Position numbers and translations under genes: made by a program. This document shows positions 7,334-15,926 of a stretch of 35,495 bases of DNA, one piece after another. Position 1 is the first letter of the stretch; every line of letters starts with the position of its first letter. Under the pieces are notes generated by a model. That model worked only from the letters and a program-made list of their open reading frames with translations. It did no database searches and was not told the DNA's origin. Source of the stretch: Planctomycetota bacterium (lineage in GTDB: Bacteria; Planctomycetota; Phycisphaerae; WQYP01); the NCBI GenBank assembly GCA_021790475.1, contig JAJYDU010000008.1, positions 1 through 35,495 of the forward strand, given 5' to 3'.

Positions 7334-7436
7334 ACAGGGAATGTCGGTGAGGCAATTTTTTCGGGATGAGCCGAAGATTCGGCCAAGTGGTTGGCACGCC
7401 GCCTTGGCGGTCGCATTTGATGTTGCCGTCTTCACG

Positions 7437-7469
7437 CCGGCCTTCCCTGCCTACCGGCAGGCAGGCCGG
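7437..7469. repeat. Imperfect palindrome in the infA-rpmJ gap
   Basis: CCGGCC (7437-7442) pairs with GGCCGG (7464-7469), and inside them GCC-TACC-GGC forms the tip. The central part CCTACCGGCAGGCAGG has the look of a short interspersed palindrome rather than a terminator, as no T-run follows. It might attenuate transcription between infA and rpmJ. Confidence 0.45.
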
Positions 7470-7533
7470 AAAATTGCCGCATCCGAATTCGAACTTGTTT
7501 CACCGGGCGCTGGCAATCGCGGATGACAGCCGG

Positions 7534-7539
7534 TATACT
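7534..7539 (+). promoter_or_regulatory. Possible internal -10 box upstream of rpmJ
   Basis: TATACT lies 70 bases before rpmJ in an unusually long 276-base gap inside the ribosomal operon. A poor -35 (TGGCAA, 7511-7516) stands 17 bases upstream. This might restart transcription after the palindrome at 7437-7469, but the evidence is weak. Confidence 0.25.
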
Positions 7540-7609
7540 TATTTAGTTTGTGCGCCGGCCTCCCTTTTTGATATGGAAACGCCCGGCCGGCATCTTGCGG
7601 AGTCGAGCC

Positions 7610-7726
7610 ATGAAAGTGCGCTCAAGCGTCAAGCGTATATGCGAACATTGTATTGTGGTGCGCCGCAACGGTGTGTTGCGGGTGGTTTGCAAGGCTGATC
7701 CGCGTCACAAGCAGCGGCAGGGTTGA
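7610..7726 (+). CDS. rpmJ: Ribosomal protein bL36
   Basis: A 38-residue protein starting [14 protein letters not shown] and ending DPRHKQRQG. It is the zinc-binding form: C11, C14, C27 and H33 correspond to the ribbon ligands. It is a component of the large subunit. The gene sits between infA and rpsM, its usual place, with GCGGAG 8-13 bases upstream of ATG 7610. Confidence 0.97.
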   Translation: MKVRSSVKRICEHCIVVRRNGVLRVVCKADPRHKQRQG

Positions 7727-7790
7727 AAAAGTATTCGGTTGGCTATTCGGCCAGAGGGTGTTCCCGCTGCGCCAAACGTAAGGAGTTGTT

Positions 7791-8177
7791 ATGCCGCGTA
7801 TCGCCGGGGTCGATATACCGATGGATAAGCCTCTTCGGATCAGTCTTCGCTACGTCTACGGCCTCGGCCCGGTCAATACCATGGATATCCTCAAGGAGGC
7901 CAATATTGATCCGCAGAAGCGGGCCAAGGAACTTTCGGAAGATGAAATCGCGCGCATCGGGAATATCATCGACCGGAACTATATCGTTGAAGGCTCGCTC
8001 CGCCGGCAGATTCAACAGAATGTCGCCCGGCTCAAGGATATTCAGTCTTATCGCGGTTTTCGCCATCGACGGGGGCTTCCCGTCCGCGGTCAGCGAACCC
8101 GGTCCAATGCCCGCACCCGCAAAGGGCCGCGGAAAACCGTCGCCGGCAAGAAGGGCGTGAAAGAGCTGCATGGTTAA
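7791..8177 (+). CDS. rpsM: Ribosomal protein uS13
   Basis: The 128-residue product begins [26 protein letters not shown] and ends in the basic tail [23 protein letters not shown], the hallmark of S13 at the head of the 30S subunit, where it contacts the P-site tRNA. AAGGAG stands six bases before ATG 7791. It follows rpmJ by 64 bases and is followed, after a 206-base gap of GC-rich, repeat-like sequence, by rpsK. Confidence 0.98.
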   Translation: MPRIAGVDIPMDKPLRISLRYVYGLGPVNTMDILKEANIDPQKRAKELSEDEIARIGNIIDRNYIVEGSLRRQIQQNVARLKDIQSYRGFRHRRGLPVRGQRTRSNARTRKGPRKTVAGKKGVKELHG

Positions 8178-8383
8178 TGAAATTACCAGCCGCGGGTTCG
8201 CGCCGCGGTGCGAATCCCGATCCCGCCGGCGATTAAAGCGGCCCGCGCAGGGATTGGGGATAACTGGTATAAGTTTTGGCCGCGGATTATGACCCGCGCG
8301 TGGCAACGGCCCGCATAAGGAATCCCGATGGCCGACAGACGCGGCCGCCGGCAACGATAAAACAAGTGCTTCGAGGTGTATTC

Positions 8384-8764
8384 ATGGCGAAATCCGGGAA
8401 GAAAAAAGTTCGGAAAAATGTGGGGCGGGGCATTGCCCACATCAAGGCCAGTTACAACAATACCCAGGTGATTATCACCGACGTCAACGGGGAGACGCTC
8501 GCCTGGGATTCCGCCGGTACGGTTGGCTTCAAGGGCGCCCGCAAGAGCACGCCCTTCGCCGCCACGCGCGCCGCCGAGAACTGCGCCGCCAAAGCCCGCA
8601 AGTTTGGCCTGCAGGAACTGGAGGTGCGCGTCAAAGGCCCCGGCTCCGGCCGCGAATCCGCCATTACCGCCCTGCAGAACAGTGGAATGAAAATCACCTC
8701 GATTGAGGATAACACGCCCCTCCCGCACAACGGGTGTCGGCCGCCGAAAAAACGGCGGGTTTAA
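8384..8764 (+). CDS. rpsK: Ribosomal protein uS11
   Basis: Start at ATG 8384 ([20 protein letters not shown]), preceded by GAGGT; the open frame upstream of this is not S11-like. The 126-residue product carries [45 protein letters not shown] and the end [16 protein letters not shown], all standard. S11 lines the 30S platform near the E site. rpoA follows after 43 bases; rpsD, which separates these genes in most bacteria, is absent. Confidence 0.98.
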   Translation: MAKSGKKKVRKNVGRGIAHIKASYNNTQVIITDVNGETLAWDSAGTVGFKGARKSTPFAATRAAENCAAKARKFGLQELEVRVKGPGSGRESAITALQNSGMKITSIEDNTPLPHNGCRPPKKRRV

Positions 8765-8807
8765 ATATATCTAAAAAAGCATAACAATTTCATATTGGAG
8801 ATCACTT

Positions 8808-9842
8808 ATGCGGATGCATTGGCGCGGTCTGGAACTGCCCACCCGGATTGAGGCGGATCATTCTATTTCCACCGATACGTATGGCAGGTTCTCCGTGGAG
8901 CCTTTCGAGCGCGGTTTTGGAACGACCGTCGGTAATTCCCTTCGCCGGATCCTTCTAAGCTCCCTGGAAGGCGCCGCGGCGGTTTGGGTTCGCATCGCCG
9001 GCGTGGACCACGAGTTCTCCCAGCTTCCCGGCGTCGTGGAGGATGTCACCGACATCATTCTCAACGTCAAGAATCTGGTGGTTTCCCTGGAAGGCGACGC
9101 TCCCAAAACCCTGGGTGTCAAGAAAAAGGGACCGGGGACCGTCACCGCCGGCGATTTGCAGGGTGATCCCGCCTTGACCGTCCTTAACAAGAACCTGGTT
9201 CTGGCCACTCTGACCGGCCAGAACGTCTTTGAGATGGAACTGGAAGTCCGCAAGGGTCGCGGTTTTCTCACCGCCGCGGACAATACCCCCCCGGAGCAGA
9301 TCATCGGTGTAATTCCCATCGATTCCGCCTACTCGCCGGTTACCCGTGTTCGCTACAAAACCGAGGATACGCGCGTCGGTCAGAAGACCAACTACGACCG
9401 TCTGCAATTGGAAATATGGACCAACGGCACCATCACGCCCGACCTGGCCCTGGTGGAGGCCGCCAAGATTCTCCGTAAGCATCTTAACGCCTTTCTCCAG
9501 TACTTTGAGCCAGGCGATGAAATCAACGCGCCCGTGGAATCCGACGAACCAGCCGTACCCGCCGTACTTAATGAGGAACTGGCGGCCCGGCTTATTCAGC
9601 CCATCTCCACCTTGGATCTCTCGGTGCGGGCCAGCAACTGCTTGGAGTCATCCCGGATTCATACCATTGGCGATCTGGTGCGATTGACCGACGGGGAGCT
9701 GCTTAAAGTGCGCAGCTTCGGCAAAACCAGCCTCCGCGAAGTCAAGAGAAAACTTCAGGACATGGGGCTTTCGCTGGGTATGAATGTACCGGTTACCGAA
9801 GAAAATCCGCCCGCGCAAGAGCCGGCGGTGGAGGAGTCCTGA
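8808..9842 (+). CDS. rpoA: RNA polymerase alpha subunit
   Basis: The 344-residue product has both domains. The N-terminal domain carries FGTTVGNSLRRILLSSLEGAA (about 37-57), used for dimerisation and beta/beta' assembly. The C-terminal domain starts near residue 258 with ISTLDLSVRASNCLESSRIHTIGDLVRLTDGELLKVRSFGKTSLREVKRKL, the helix-hairpin-helix that binds UP elements and activators. An acidic tail (EENPPAQEPAVEES) ends the protein. TTGGAG precedes ATG 8808. It sits directly after rpsK and before rplQ. Confidence 0.98.
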   Translation: MRMHWRGLELPTRIEADHSISTDTYGRFSVEPFERGFGTTVGNSLRRILLSSLEGAAAVWVRIAGVDHEFSQLPGVVEDVTDIILNVKNLVVSLEGDAPKTLGVKKKGPGTVTAGDLQGDPALTVLNKNLVLATLTGQNVFEMELEVRKGRGFLTAADNTPPEQIIGVIPIDSAYSPVTRVRYKTEDTRVGQKTNYDRLQLEIWTNGTITPDLALVEAAKILRKHLNAFLQYFEPGDEINAPVESDEPAVPAVLNEELAARLIQPISTLDLSVRASNCLESSRIHTIGDLVRLTDGELLKVRSFGKTSLREVKRKLQDMGLSLGMNVPVTEENPPAQEPAVEES

Positions 9843-9991
9843 TTCAACCATCCCGGCCGTCAAAAGCAACCGGCGCAAGCCGGGCCGCTGTGTCGGAGAG
9901 CGTTGCCGGTGTATTAGCCGGCACATGGAATATACCGCGTTGGTAAAACCCTTGGCGCGCGCCGCGATGCCGGGAATGTTGAGGATTATTT

Positions 9992-10447
9992 ATGCGTCAT
10001 CTTGTTACAGGTCGAAGGCTTTCCCGCACGGCTGCCCATCGTAAGGCCATGCTGCGAAACTTGTCCCAGTCTCTTTTCGAGCACGGCCAGGTCCGTACCA
10101 CACTGCCCAAGGCCAGGGAACTGGTCCGTTTTGTCGAACCTCTGATTACCCTGGCCCGCAAAAATACACTCGCGGCCCGCCGGCTGGTTATATCCCGTCT
10201 GCGCGACCGTCTGATGGCCGATCCGAATGACTCCGACCGTCTGATGGACGACAGTGTGGTTCAGAAACTTTTCAAGGAAATCGCCCCGTATTATGCCGAC
10301 CGCAACGGCGGTTATACGCGAATCATCAAAACCGCCGAGTGGCGTATCGGGGATGCCGGCGACATTGCCATTGTTCAGCTTGTCGGCATTGCCAAGGTCC
10401 GCCAGCGCCCGACGCGTCCCGCTCCGGAATCCGCATCCGCCCAGTGA
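9992..10447 (+). CDS. rplQ: Ribosomal protein bL17
   Basis: The 151-residue product starts [45 protein letters not shown]-like and has [23 protein letters not shown], both diagnostic of L17. The C-terminal tail is about 20 residues of Pro/Ala/Arg-rich extension ([15 protein letters not shown]). GAGGA precedes ATG 9992. It closes the alpha operon, 149 bases after rpoA. No clear intrinsic terminator follows; instead repeat copy R2 begins 22 bases after the stop. Confidence 0.97.
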   Translation: MRHLVTGRRLSRTAAHRKAMLRNLSQSLFEHGQVRTTLPKARELVRFVEPLITLARKNTLAARRLVISRLRDRLMADPNDSDRLMDDSVVQKLFKEIAPYYADRNGGYTRIIKTAEWRIGDAGDIAIVQLVGIAKVRQRPTRPAPESASAQ

Positions 10448-10468
10448 TGGCGCCTCGCCTGGATCCCT

Positions 10469-10560
10469 GCCGCGGTGTGCTTGCCGCCGCCTTACTCGCG
10501 GCATGATGAAAATGGCATGGCGCCGCGTTGTATCGCGCCAAGCCGGGCCACCGCGTCGGC
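10469..10560 (+). repeat. Dispersed intergenic repeat, copy R2 (3' part only)
   Basis: It lies in the 325-base gap between rplQ and the HIT gene; nothing else recognisable is in that gap. From CCGCGGTGTGCTTGCC to CGCGCCAAGCCGGGCC it is almost identical to the corresponding part of R3 (14066-14145), and both differ from R1 at the same sites. The left half present in R1 and R3 is missing here. All three copies have the same orientation. Confidence 0.75.
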
Positions 10561-10772
10561 CCGCGTCGCCTAACCCGCGAATCCCGATCAGAGCCGCAAG
10601 CGTAAGTGCGCGGTTGACATGAATCGTATCCCCGCCTTTGTGCTTGCTGACGCGCGCGGCTCGGTGGCGATTCCGCAAGCCGCGGCGATGGCCCGTGTCG
10701 TTAAGCCGGCCAGTCTGCTGGCCGTGTGCCGCCCACCGGAATGGCTCATTCGCTCAACAGGAGACCGCATCC

Positions 10773-11213
10773 ATGACCGTGCCGCAGAATGTTCTGAACG
10801 ATCCCGATTGCATCTTCTGCAAAATTGTCGCCGGGCAGATCCCCTGCCATAAAATCTATGAAGATGACACCCTCGTGAGTTTCCTGGACATCGGTCCGCT
10901 TGTTCCCGGCCACGCACTGGTAATCCCTAAGTCCCATTACCGGAATATCTTTGATATTCCGCCAGAACTTTTCGCCCGCATCTCCGCGCAATTGCCGGCA
11001 CTGGCGTGTGCCGTCACAACGGCGGTGGAAGCGCCGGCCTGCCATATTCTTCTGAACAATGGATCACAGGCCATGCAGTCGGTATTGCACCTGCATTACC
11101 ACATCATTCCCCGCAAAAATGGAGATCGCTTCTTTATTCCCTGGCGCCCCGGCAGCCTGGATACCGCCACCGCCCTGAAACTTGTTTCCGAGATAAAAAA
11201 TCGTCTTGGCTGA
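10773..11213 (+). CDS. HIT-family (histidine triad) nucleotide-binding protein
   Basis: ATG 10773 is preceded by CAGGAG about nine bases upstream and gives 146 residues. CIFCKIVAGQIPCHKIYEDD (13-32) and the catalytic triad region LHLHYHIIPR (105-114; H106, H108, H110) are characteristic of the Hint/HIT hydrolases, which cleave nucleoside phosphoramidates and related nucleotides in the cytoplasm. Two cysteines (C13, C16) with C25 or H59 might bind zinc, as in some HIT proteins. The physiological substrate is not evident from context; it stands alone between rplQ and a membrane glycosyltransferase. Confidence 0.92.
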   Translation: MTVPQNVLNDPDCIFCKIVAGQIPCHKIYEDDTLVSFLDIGPLVPGHALVIPKSHYRNIFDIPPELFARISAQLPALACAVTTAVEAPACHILLNNGSQAMQSVLHLHYHIIPRKNGDRFFIPWRPGSLDTATALKLVSEIKNRLG

Positions 11214-11433
11214 ACGCAAGAGCCTGGAAGTAATTGTAACGCATCGTGGCGAAATCGTCGCCGATTCGATCCCACCGGGACGGCTTGGTCTTCCCTAACC
11301 CGGTTTGCCAAAAAATATGGCTATTTCCAACGCAATTCATTTTATAGGCCGTATTGCAAACCTCATCCATCCTCCGTAAACTAACACGCACGCGTTTCGG
11401 GACCACACTGGCTCTACAAGGAGTGGCCGCCCC

Positions 11434-11487
11434 ATGAAAAATGTCTGCGAGCCACATGATTCCCCAACAGAAGGCACTGTGTTTTAA
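11434..11487 (+). CDS. Putative 17-residue leader peptide coupled to the downstream glycosyltransferase
   Basis: ATG 11434 follows AAGGAG by about eleven bases. The frame (MKNVCEPHDSPTEGTVF) ends at TAA 11485-11487, whose last A is the first base of the ATG of the next gene (TAATG). The glycosyltransferase start has no ribosome-binding site of its own. This arrangement suggests translational coupling, with ribosomes reinitiating after the short peptide. The peptide has no recognisable regulatory residues. It could be chance, but the overlap and the ribosome-binding site favour a real reading frame. Confidence 0.45.
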   Translation: MKNVCEPHDSPTEGTVF

Positions 11488-13031
11488 TGCTCTCGATTGC
11501 CGGTAGTATATTTAACGCGCTTTACCTGATCGTGCTGGGTGTCTTGACTGTTTATGGTCTGCACCGGTACTGGGAGGTCATCCTCTATTATTGGACCGGA
11601 CGCAAAGGACATCTCGCTCCTCCGGAGCCGCGGGAATTCCCGGATCTTCCTCCAGTTACCATTCAGTTGCCCATGTTTAACGAGCGATACGTAACCGTCC
11701 GGGTCATTGAGACCGCCGCCCGTATGGATTATCCCCGGCGCCTGCTCCAGATACAGGTTCTGGACGATTCCACCGACGATTCCGCCGAAATCGCCCGGTC
11801 AACTTGTCAACGGTTGCGGGAGGCGGGCCACGATATCCAGTACATACACCGGAACAATCGTTTCGGTTACAAAGCGGGCGCCCTGGAAAATGGCCTGGCT
11901 ACCGCCAAAGGCGAATTCATCGCTATTTTTGATGCCGATTTCATCCCACCGCCCGACATGCTCCGCGGCGTAATACATCATTTTACCGATCCCGCCGTCG
12001 GTTGCGTACAAACCCGCTGGGAACACATCAACCGCCGCCATTCACTGCTGACGTGCTGCCAGGCGATTTTCCTCGACGGACATTTTGTCATTGAACATGC
12101 GGCGCGCAACCGCAGCGGGCGGTTCATCAATTTCAACGGCACCGGCGGGGTATGGAGAAAAAGTGCCATTGTCAGTTCCGGCGGCTGGCAGCACGATACG
12201 CTTACCGAAGACCTGGATCTGTCCTATCGCGCCCAGCTTCTTGGCTGGAATCTGGTTTTCCTGCCCAAACTGATCTGCCCGGCTGAATTACCGCCGGAAA
12301 TCGTCGCGTTCAAGCGGCAGCAGCATCGTTGGACCAAGGGAAGCGTTCAAACGGCGGTCAAACTTCTGCCATCCCTGCTCCAAAAACCCCTGCCTTTACG
12401 GGTCAAAGTGGAAGCGTTTCTCCATCTGTGTTCCGGTGTGGTTTATCCCATGGCGGTTTTGCTTTCGCTGCTTCTATTTCCGACGTTCTTTCTGGGCGGG
12501 CCGGGCATCCTTTTTCCCGCTTCCGCGGTGCTCCAGGGAACCCTCCTGGCGATGTTCATCATCCTGACCTTTTCCGCGGGCACCTTCTACGTGGTGGCGC
12601 AGAGGGAGCTTGGAGAAAGCTGGATTCGCGCCATATTGCGAATGCCCATGCTGATGGCCGTGGCCATGGGCATCAGCCTGGCCAACGCTTTGGCCGTGTT
12701 CGAAGCTCTTTTTCGGTATCATAGCGAATTTATACGCACGCCCAAGTACGGCATTCAGTGCGATACGCCGTCCAATGCCTGGAAAAGTCGTGCGGCCGGG
12801 TTCCGCCAGAAGATCAATTGGTTGCCCTTCGCCGAGATTGGTCTGGGCTTGTATCTATTGTTGTGCGTAATTGCCGCCGTGGTTCTTCAACGCGCGGTGA
12901 TGTGCATTCCTTTTCTGTTGATCTTCATGTGCGGTTACCTGTATGTCGGTATTTTGTCCCTGTATGCGCAATGCGCGCCCCGCCGTGGTAAAGTCAACGA
13001 TTCCGCTTTCGCCCCCGCCATGGCGGGCTGA
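11487..13031 (+). CDS. Processive GT2 membrane glycosyltransferase (cellulose-synthase/CslA-like)
   Basis: The 514-residue product has an N-terminal membrane helix (about 8-28), a cytosolic GT2 domain and at least four C-terminal helices (about 300-320, 330-365, 385-405 and 455-495). The catalytic motifs of processive enzymes are complete: VLDDS (91-95), FDADF (148-152), TEDLD (240-244) and QQHRW (278-282). The form resembles the glucomannan/mannan-synthase-like branch (CslA-type) rather than BcsA, since no PilZ domain is present. It probably polymerises a beta-linked polysaccharide from nucleotide sugar while extruding it across the inner membrane. The product cannot be told from sequence. 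No export partner is adjacent; the next gene encodes a small anchored protein of unknown role 14 bases on. Confidence 0.9.
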   Translation: MLSIAGSIFNALYLIVLGVLTVYGLHRYWEVILYYWTGRKGHLAPPEPREFPDLPPVTIQLPMFNERYVTVRVIETAARMDYPRRLLQIQVLDDSTDDSAEIARSTCQRLREAGHDIQYIHRNNRFGYKAGALENGLATAKGEFIAIFDADFIPPPDMLRGVIHHFTDPAVGCVQTRWEHINRRHSLLTCCQAIFLDGHFVIEHAARNRSGRFINFNGTGGVWRKSAIVSSGGWQHDTLTEDLDLSYRAQLLGWNLVFLPKLICPAELPPEIVAFKRQQHRWTKGSVQTAVKLLPSLLQKPLPLRVKVEAFLHLCSGVVYPMAVLLSLLLFPTFFLGGPGILFPASAVLQGTLLAMFIILTFSAGTFYVVAQRELGESWIRAILRMPMLMAVAMGISLANALAVFEALFRYHSEFIRTPKYGIQCDTPSNAWKSRAAGFRQKINWLPFAEIGLGLYLLLCVIAAVVLQRAVMCIPFLLIFMCGYLYVGILSLYAQCAPRRGKVNDSAFAPAMAG

Positions 13032-13045
13032 TACGGTGTTTTACC

Positions 13046-13921
13046 ATGCCTGAATACACGCTTCGGCCGGTTCGTCTGTTGATTATTCTGGCGGCCATCG
13101 TATTAATCGCCGCCGTAGCATGGTGGTATTTCACCCGTCCCGGTCCGAATCCTCTGGGCAGGTATCCCGTCGGGGGGCGGGCGCTGGTCGGGCGTTTTTT
13201 CTCTCTTGTGTCTTCCAACCGCACGCCCAAGATTCATCAGGCTTTTCGGCTTATTACCTGGCCACAGCGGAAGGCGCAGCGGAAAAACCGCGGCCGGTAT
13301 TGGCAACGTTTTGGGGAACTTTATCAATATCTGGCCGGCCTCTTCGGTCCCACTTGGGGAGCGGATGTTCGCATCCGGCGAAATAGGTCTATAATCCCAA
13401 CCGCCGGCGGGACCCGCGCTGAAAAGTGGCAATATGTCGTTCACGTCGAAACCGAAACATTCCACGTGCGGATTCAACCGCAAAACAACTTGATCAAGCC
13501 ACCCCTGCCCGGACCCACACGCTATGGCCTGGTTGCCATCCGCGAGTTTTCTTTTTCCGGAGGTCGGCGGGCCCGTCAGGCCCGGATGGTCCATTCGCTT
13601 CTGGGAGTGGGGGGCATGGGCCGGGCGGGTGAAAACATCAGCGCTATCAGCGCCGCCTATGGCGGGAAAATACACGAAAAACCGTGGCAAATTAAAGAGC
13701 GGCTGCTGCCCATTGTGGAACATCCGCATGCCGCCGCGCTGCGGCAATGCGTATATCAACTCTGGCCGGTAAGGCATGATCCCACCGTGCGAATGATGCT
13801 CAAAAAAATTGCCGCCGATCCAAGTTACACCCAAGACATTCGCCAGGATGCCCGGCAGGTTCTTTCCGGCCGGGTTCCCAAGGCCATTCTTATCGGCAAT
13901 GGCGTTGTCAATACCCATTGA
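13046..13921 (+). CDS. Hypothetical membrane-anchored protein
   Basis: I do not recognise this 291-residue protein. A single hydrophobic segment (about 11-28, ending WWYF) anchors the N terminus. The body is very basic, with a stretch of Arg/Lys/Gln-rich residues (about 70-90), then alternating strands around EKWQYVVHVETETFHVRIQPQ. The last third is helical, with LRQCVYQLWPVRHDPTVRMMLKKIA then a similar helix, suggesting a HEAT-like repeat pair. It follows the GT2 gene by 14 bases on the same strand, so it may be co-transcribed and may support the polysaccharide system, but this is only context. Confidence 0.7.
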   Translation: MPEYTLRPVRLLIILAAIVLIAAVAWWYFTRPGPNPLGRYPVGGRALVGRFFSLVSSNRTPKIHQAFRLITWPQRKAQRKNRGRYWQRFGELYQYLAGLFGPTWGADVRIRRNRSIIPTAGGTRAEKWQYVVHVETETFHVRIQPQNNLIKPPLPGPTRYGLVAIREFSFSGGRRARQARMVHSLLGVGGMGRAGENISAISAAYGGKIHEKPWQIKERLLPIVEHPHAAALRQCVYQLWPVRHDPTVRMMLKKIAADPSYTQDIRQDARQVLSGRVPKAILIGNGVVNTH

Positions 13922-13978
13922 AACCACGTTCATTGATTCCGCGTAGAGTGGATACAGCGTCTCGCCGCGAGAAACCGT

Positions 13979-14157
13979 CCCGGCGCCAAGCCGGGCCGCA
14001 GCGACGGTAAGAGTCCATCGGGCCGGTGGCGACGTGCGGGATCGCAGCCCAGCGGCTTTGCGCTTCCGCGGTGTGCTTGCCGACGCCTTACTCGCGGCAT
14101 GATGAAAATGGCATGGCGCCGCGTTGTATCGCGCCAAGCCGGGCCGCGACGACGGCA
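13979..14157 (+). repeat. Dispersed intergenic repeat, copy R3
   Basis: This is the main content of the 481-base gap before rpoN. It parallels R1 throughout: AAGCCGGGCCGC, then GTCCATCGGGCCGG, GCGGCTTTGCGCT, the core GCGGCATGATGAAAATGGCA and a second AAGCCGGGCCGC about 145 bases after the first. A further partial unit with GGCGGGCCGCGG and GGGTTCGCGTCGCGACGA lies at 14196-14260. The rest of the gap holds the palindrome at 14349 and no gene. Confidence 0.75.
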
Positions 14158-14348
14158 ATGTGGGACCGATGCCCCATTGGCCAATGGTGAATTCGTCCGG
14201 CACCAAGGCGGGCCGCGGTAACGGTCTGCGTCGTCGGGTTCGCGTCGCGACGAATAGAGAACCGCTGATCGAAATGTATCAAAAAAGACCTTGCCGAGTA
14301 TAATCGAATATACTTTGGCACACCGATTGCTCGGCAATTCACGCCAAA

Positions 14349-14366
14349 TCCCGATAGCCATCGGGA
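14349..14366. repeat. Small palindrome TCCCGAT-AGCC-ATCGGGA
   Basis: A perfect 7-bp stem with a 4-base loop, 37 bases before rpoN. It belongs with similar palindromes at 7014 and 20689. It would fold in the rpoN leader RNA. Confidence 0.5.
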
Positions 14367-14402
14367 CAACGCTCCGGTGGTGCCGGTTGGCGGAAAGAAA
14401 CC

Positions 14403-15923
14403 ATGCGACTGAACACCTCTGCCCACCTGCGTCTCGAACAGCGGATGAAGCTCTCGCCGCGCATGATTCAGTCGATGGAAATACTTCAATTGCCCACCCT
14501 GGCCCTGGAGCAGCGCGTCAACCAGGAACTTGCCGCCAATCCCGTTCTCGAAAGACTCGATTCGCCCTACGATCAGGGGCCGGATTTGGCGCCGGTCGCC
14601 GGCATCCCCGCCGAGGCGTTGGAAAAGTCGCCGGCGGCGGGATCCGACTCCGCTTCCTCCGATCTCTCCGCTATGGCCGGGACAGATACCGCCGCGGCGT
14701 CCCCGACGCATTGGTCCGATGATCGCGATGAAACGTTTTTTTCGCCGCGGTTCGGCGCCCGCCGCTTGGCCGGCGATCGTGATCCCAAGCTCGAAGCCCT
14801 GGCCAACGCTCCCGCCCCCGGCGCATCTCTGGCGGAACAATTGCTGGCGCAATGGAATTTGTTGGATATCGATGAATCCACCCGCCGCGCCGGTCAGATG
14901 CTTATCGAGTGGATCGATCCGGACGGTTACATCCGCGAGAGCATCGATGATATCTGTCGCGACCTCCCGTCCAGAGTGCGCCGCCCGGATGTGGAACGGG
15001 CTTTGCCTCTCCTTCAGCGCCGGCTGGAGCCGGCCGGAATCGGCGCCCGCAATCTCCGGGAATGCCTGCTGCTTCAGTTGGATGCCCTGGCCCGCGATCA
15101 GAATGCGCCCGTCCACACGCCGCGCCTGCTGGTGGCGCGCCACCTGGCGGATCTGGAAATGAACCGCCTGCCGCAGATCGCCCGCAAAAGCGGCCTCTCG
15201 CTGGATCAGATCAATCAGGCCCGCGCATTCCTGGCCCGGTTCCTGCATCCGAGTCCCGCCCGGCGGCTGGTCGATTCCCCGGCTCCTTTCGTTGTGCCCG
15301 ACGCCGTCATCGAACCGGATGAGCCAACCGGTCGCTACCGCATTCGCCTCGCCGACGATCGCCTGCCGCGCCTGTGCATCAACGACGTATACAGCCGCAT
15401 GGCCCGTCCCGGCGCGCCGGGAGTGGATGAAAAAACCCACCGCTTTCTGGCGGACAACATCCGCAATGCCCGTTGGCTCATCGATGCCATCGAACAGCGC
15501 CGCCACACGCTTCTGCGCGTGTTGCGCGTCGTGGCCGAGACCCAGAAAGACTTTATTGACTCCGGCCCGAAACATCTCCGGCCGCTGCCCATGACCGCCG
15601 TCGCCGATCAGCTCGGCGTTCACGTGGCCACGGTCAGTCGTGCAGTTTCTGATAAATATGTAAATACACCGCGTGGCGTGATTTCCCTGCGCCGGTTTTT
15701 CACCGGCGGCACTGAAGACTCCTCCGGCCAGGCCGTAAGCTGGGATTCCATCCGGGTTCAGTTGGAAGAGATGGTTCAAGGCGAAGACAGGAAAAACCCG
15801 CTCGCCGATGATGAGATAGTCGCCCGGCTCCAGGAAAAGGGAATCACCCTGGCCCGCCGGACCGTCGCCAAGTATCGCAAGGTCTGCAAAATTCCGCCCG
15901 CCCGCCGCCGCCGCGAGTATTGA
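14403..15923 (+). CDS. rpoN: RNA polymerase sigma-54 factor
   Basis: The 506-residue product has all the regions of sigma-54. Region I (MRLNTSAHLRLEQRMKLSPRMIQSMEILQLPTLALEQRVNQEL, 1-43) contacts activators and holds the closed complex. Region II (about 55-125) is acidic and variable. Region III contains the core-binding part, the helix-turn-helix (TAVADQLGVHVATVSRAVSDKYV) and the RpoN box ARRTVAKYRK (484-493), which binds the -24 element. Sigma-54 needs AAA+ enhancer-binding activators; none is in the window. GGAAAG precedes ATG 14403. The stop lies 3 bp from the stop of convergent mltA, so no terminator separates them. Confidence 0.97.
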   Translation: MRLNTSAHLRLEQRMKLSPRMIQSMEILQLPTLALEQRVNQELAANPVLERLDSPYDQGPDLAPVAGIPAEALEKSPAAGSDSASSDLSAMAGTDTAAASPTHWSDDRDETFFSPRFGARRLAGDRDPKLEALANAPAPGASLAEQLLAQWNLLDIDESTRRAGQMLIEWIDPDGYIRESIDDICRDLPSRVRRPDVERALPLLQRRLEPAGIGARNLRECLLLQLDALARDQNAPVHTPRLLVARHLADLEMNRLPQIARKSGLSLDQINQARAFLARFLHPSPARRLVDSPAPFVVPDAVIEPDEPTGRYRIRLADDRLPRLCINDVYSRMARPGAPGVDEKTHRFLADNIRNARWLIDAIEQRRHTLLRVLRVVAETQKDFIDSGPKHLRPLPMTAVADQLGVHVATVSRAVSDKYVNTPRGVISLRRFFTGGTEDSSGQAVSWDSIRVQLEEMVQGEDRKNPLADDEIVARLQEKGITLARRTVAKYRKVCKIPPARRRREY

Positions 15924-15926
15924 CGC

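Noticed and set aside
14088-15779. 563-codon minus-strand frame antisense to rpoN
   Set aside because: It is an antisense shadow of the high-GC rpoN gene, extending into repeat R3; rpoN has complete sigma-54 motifs.
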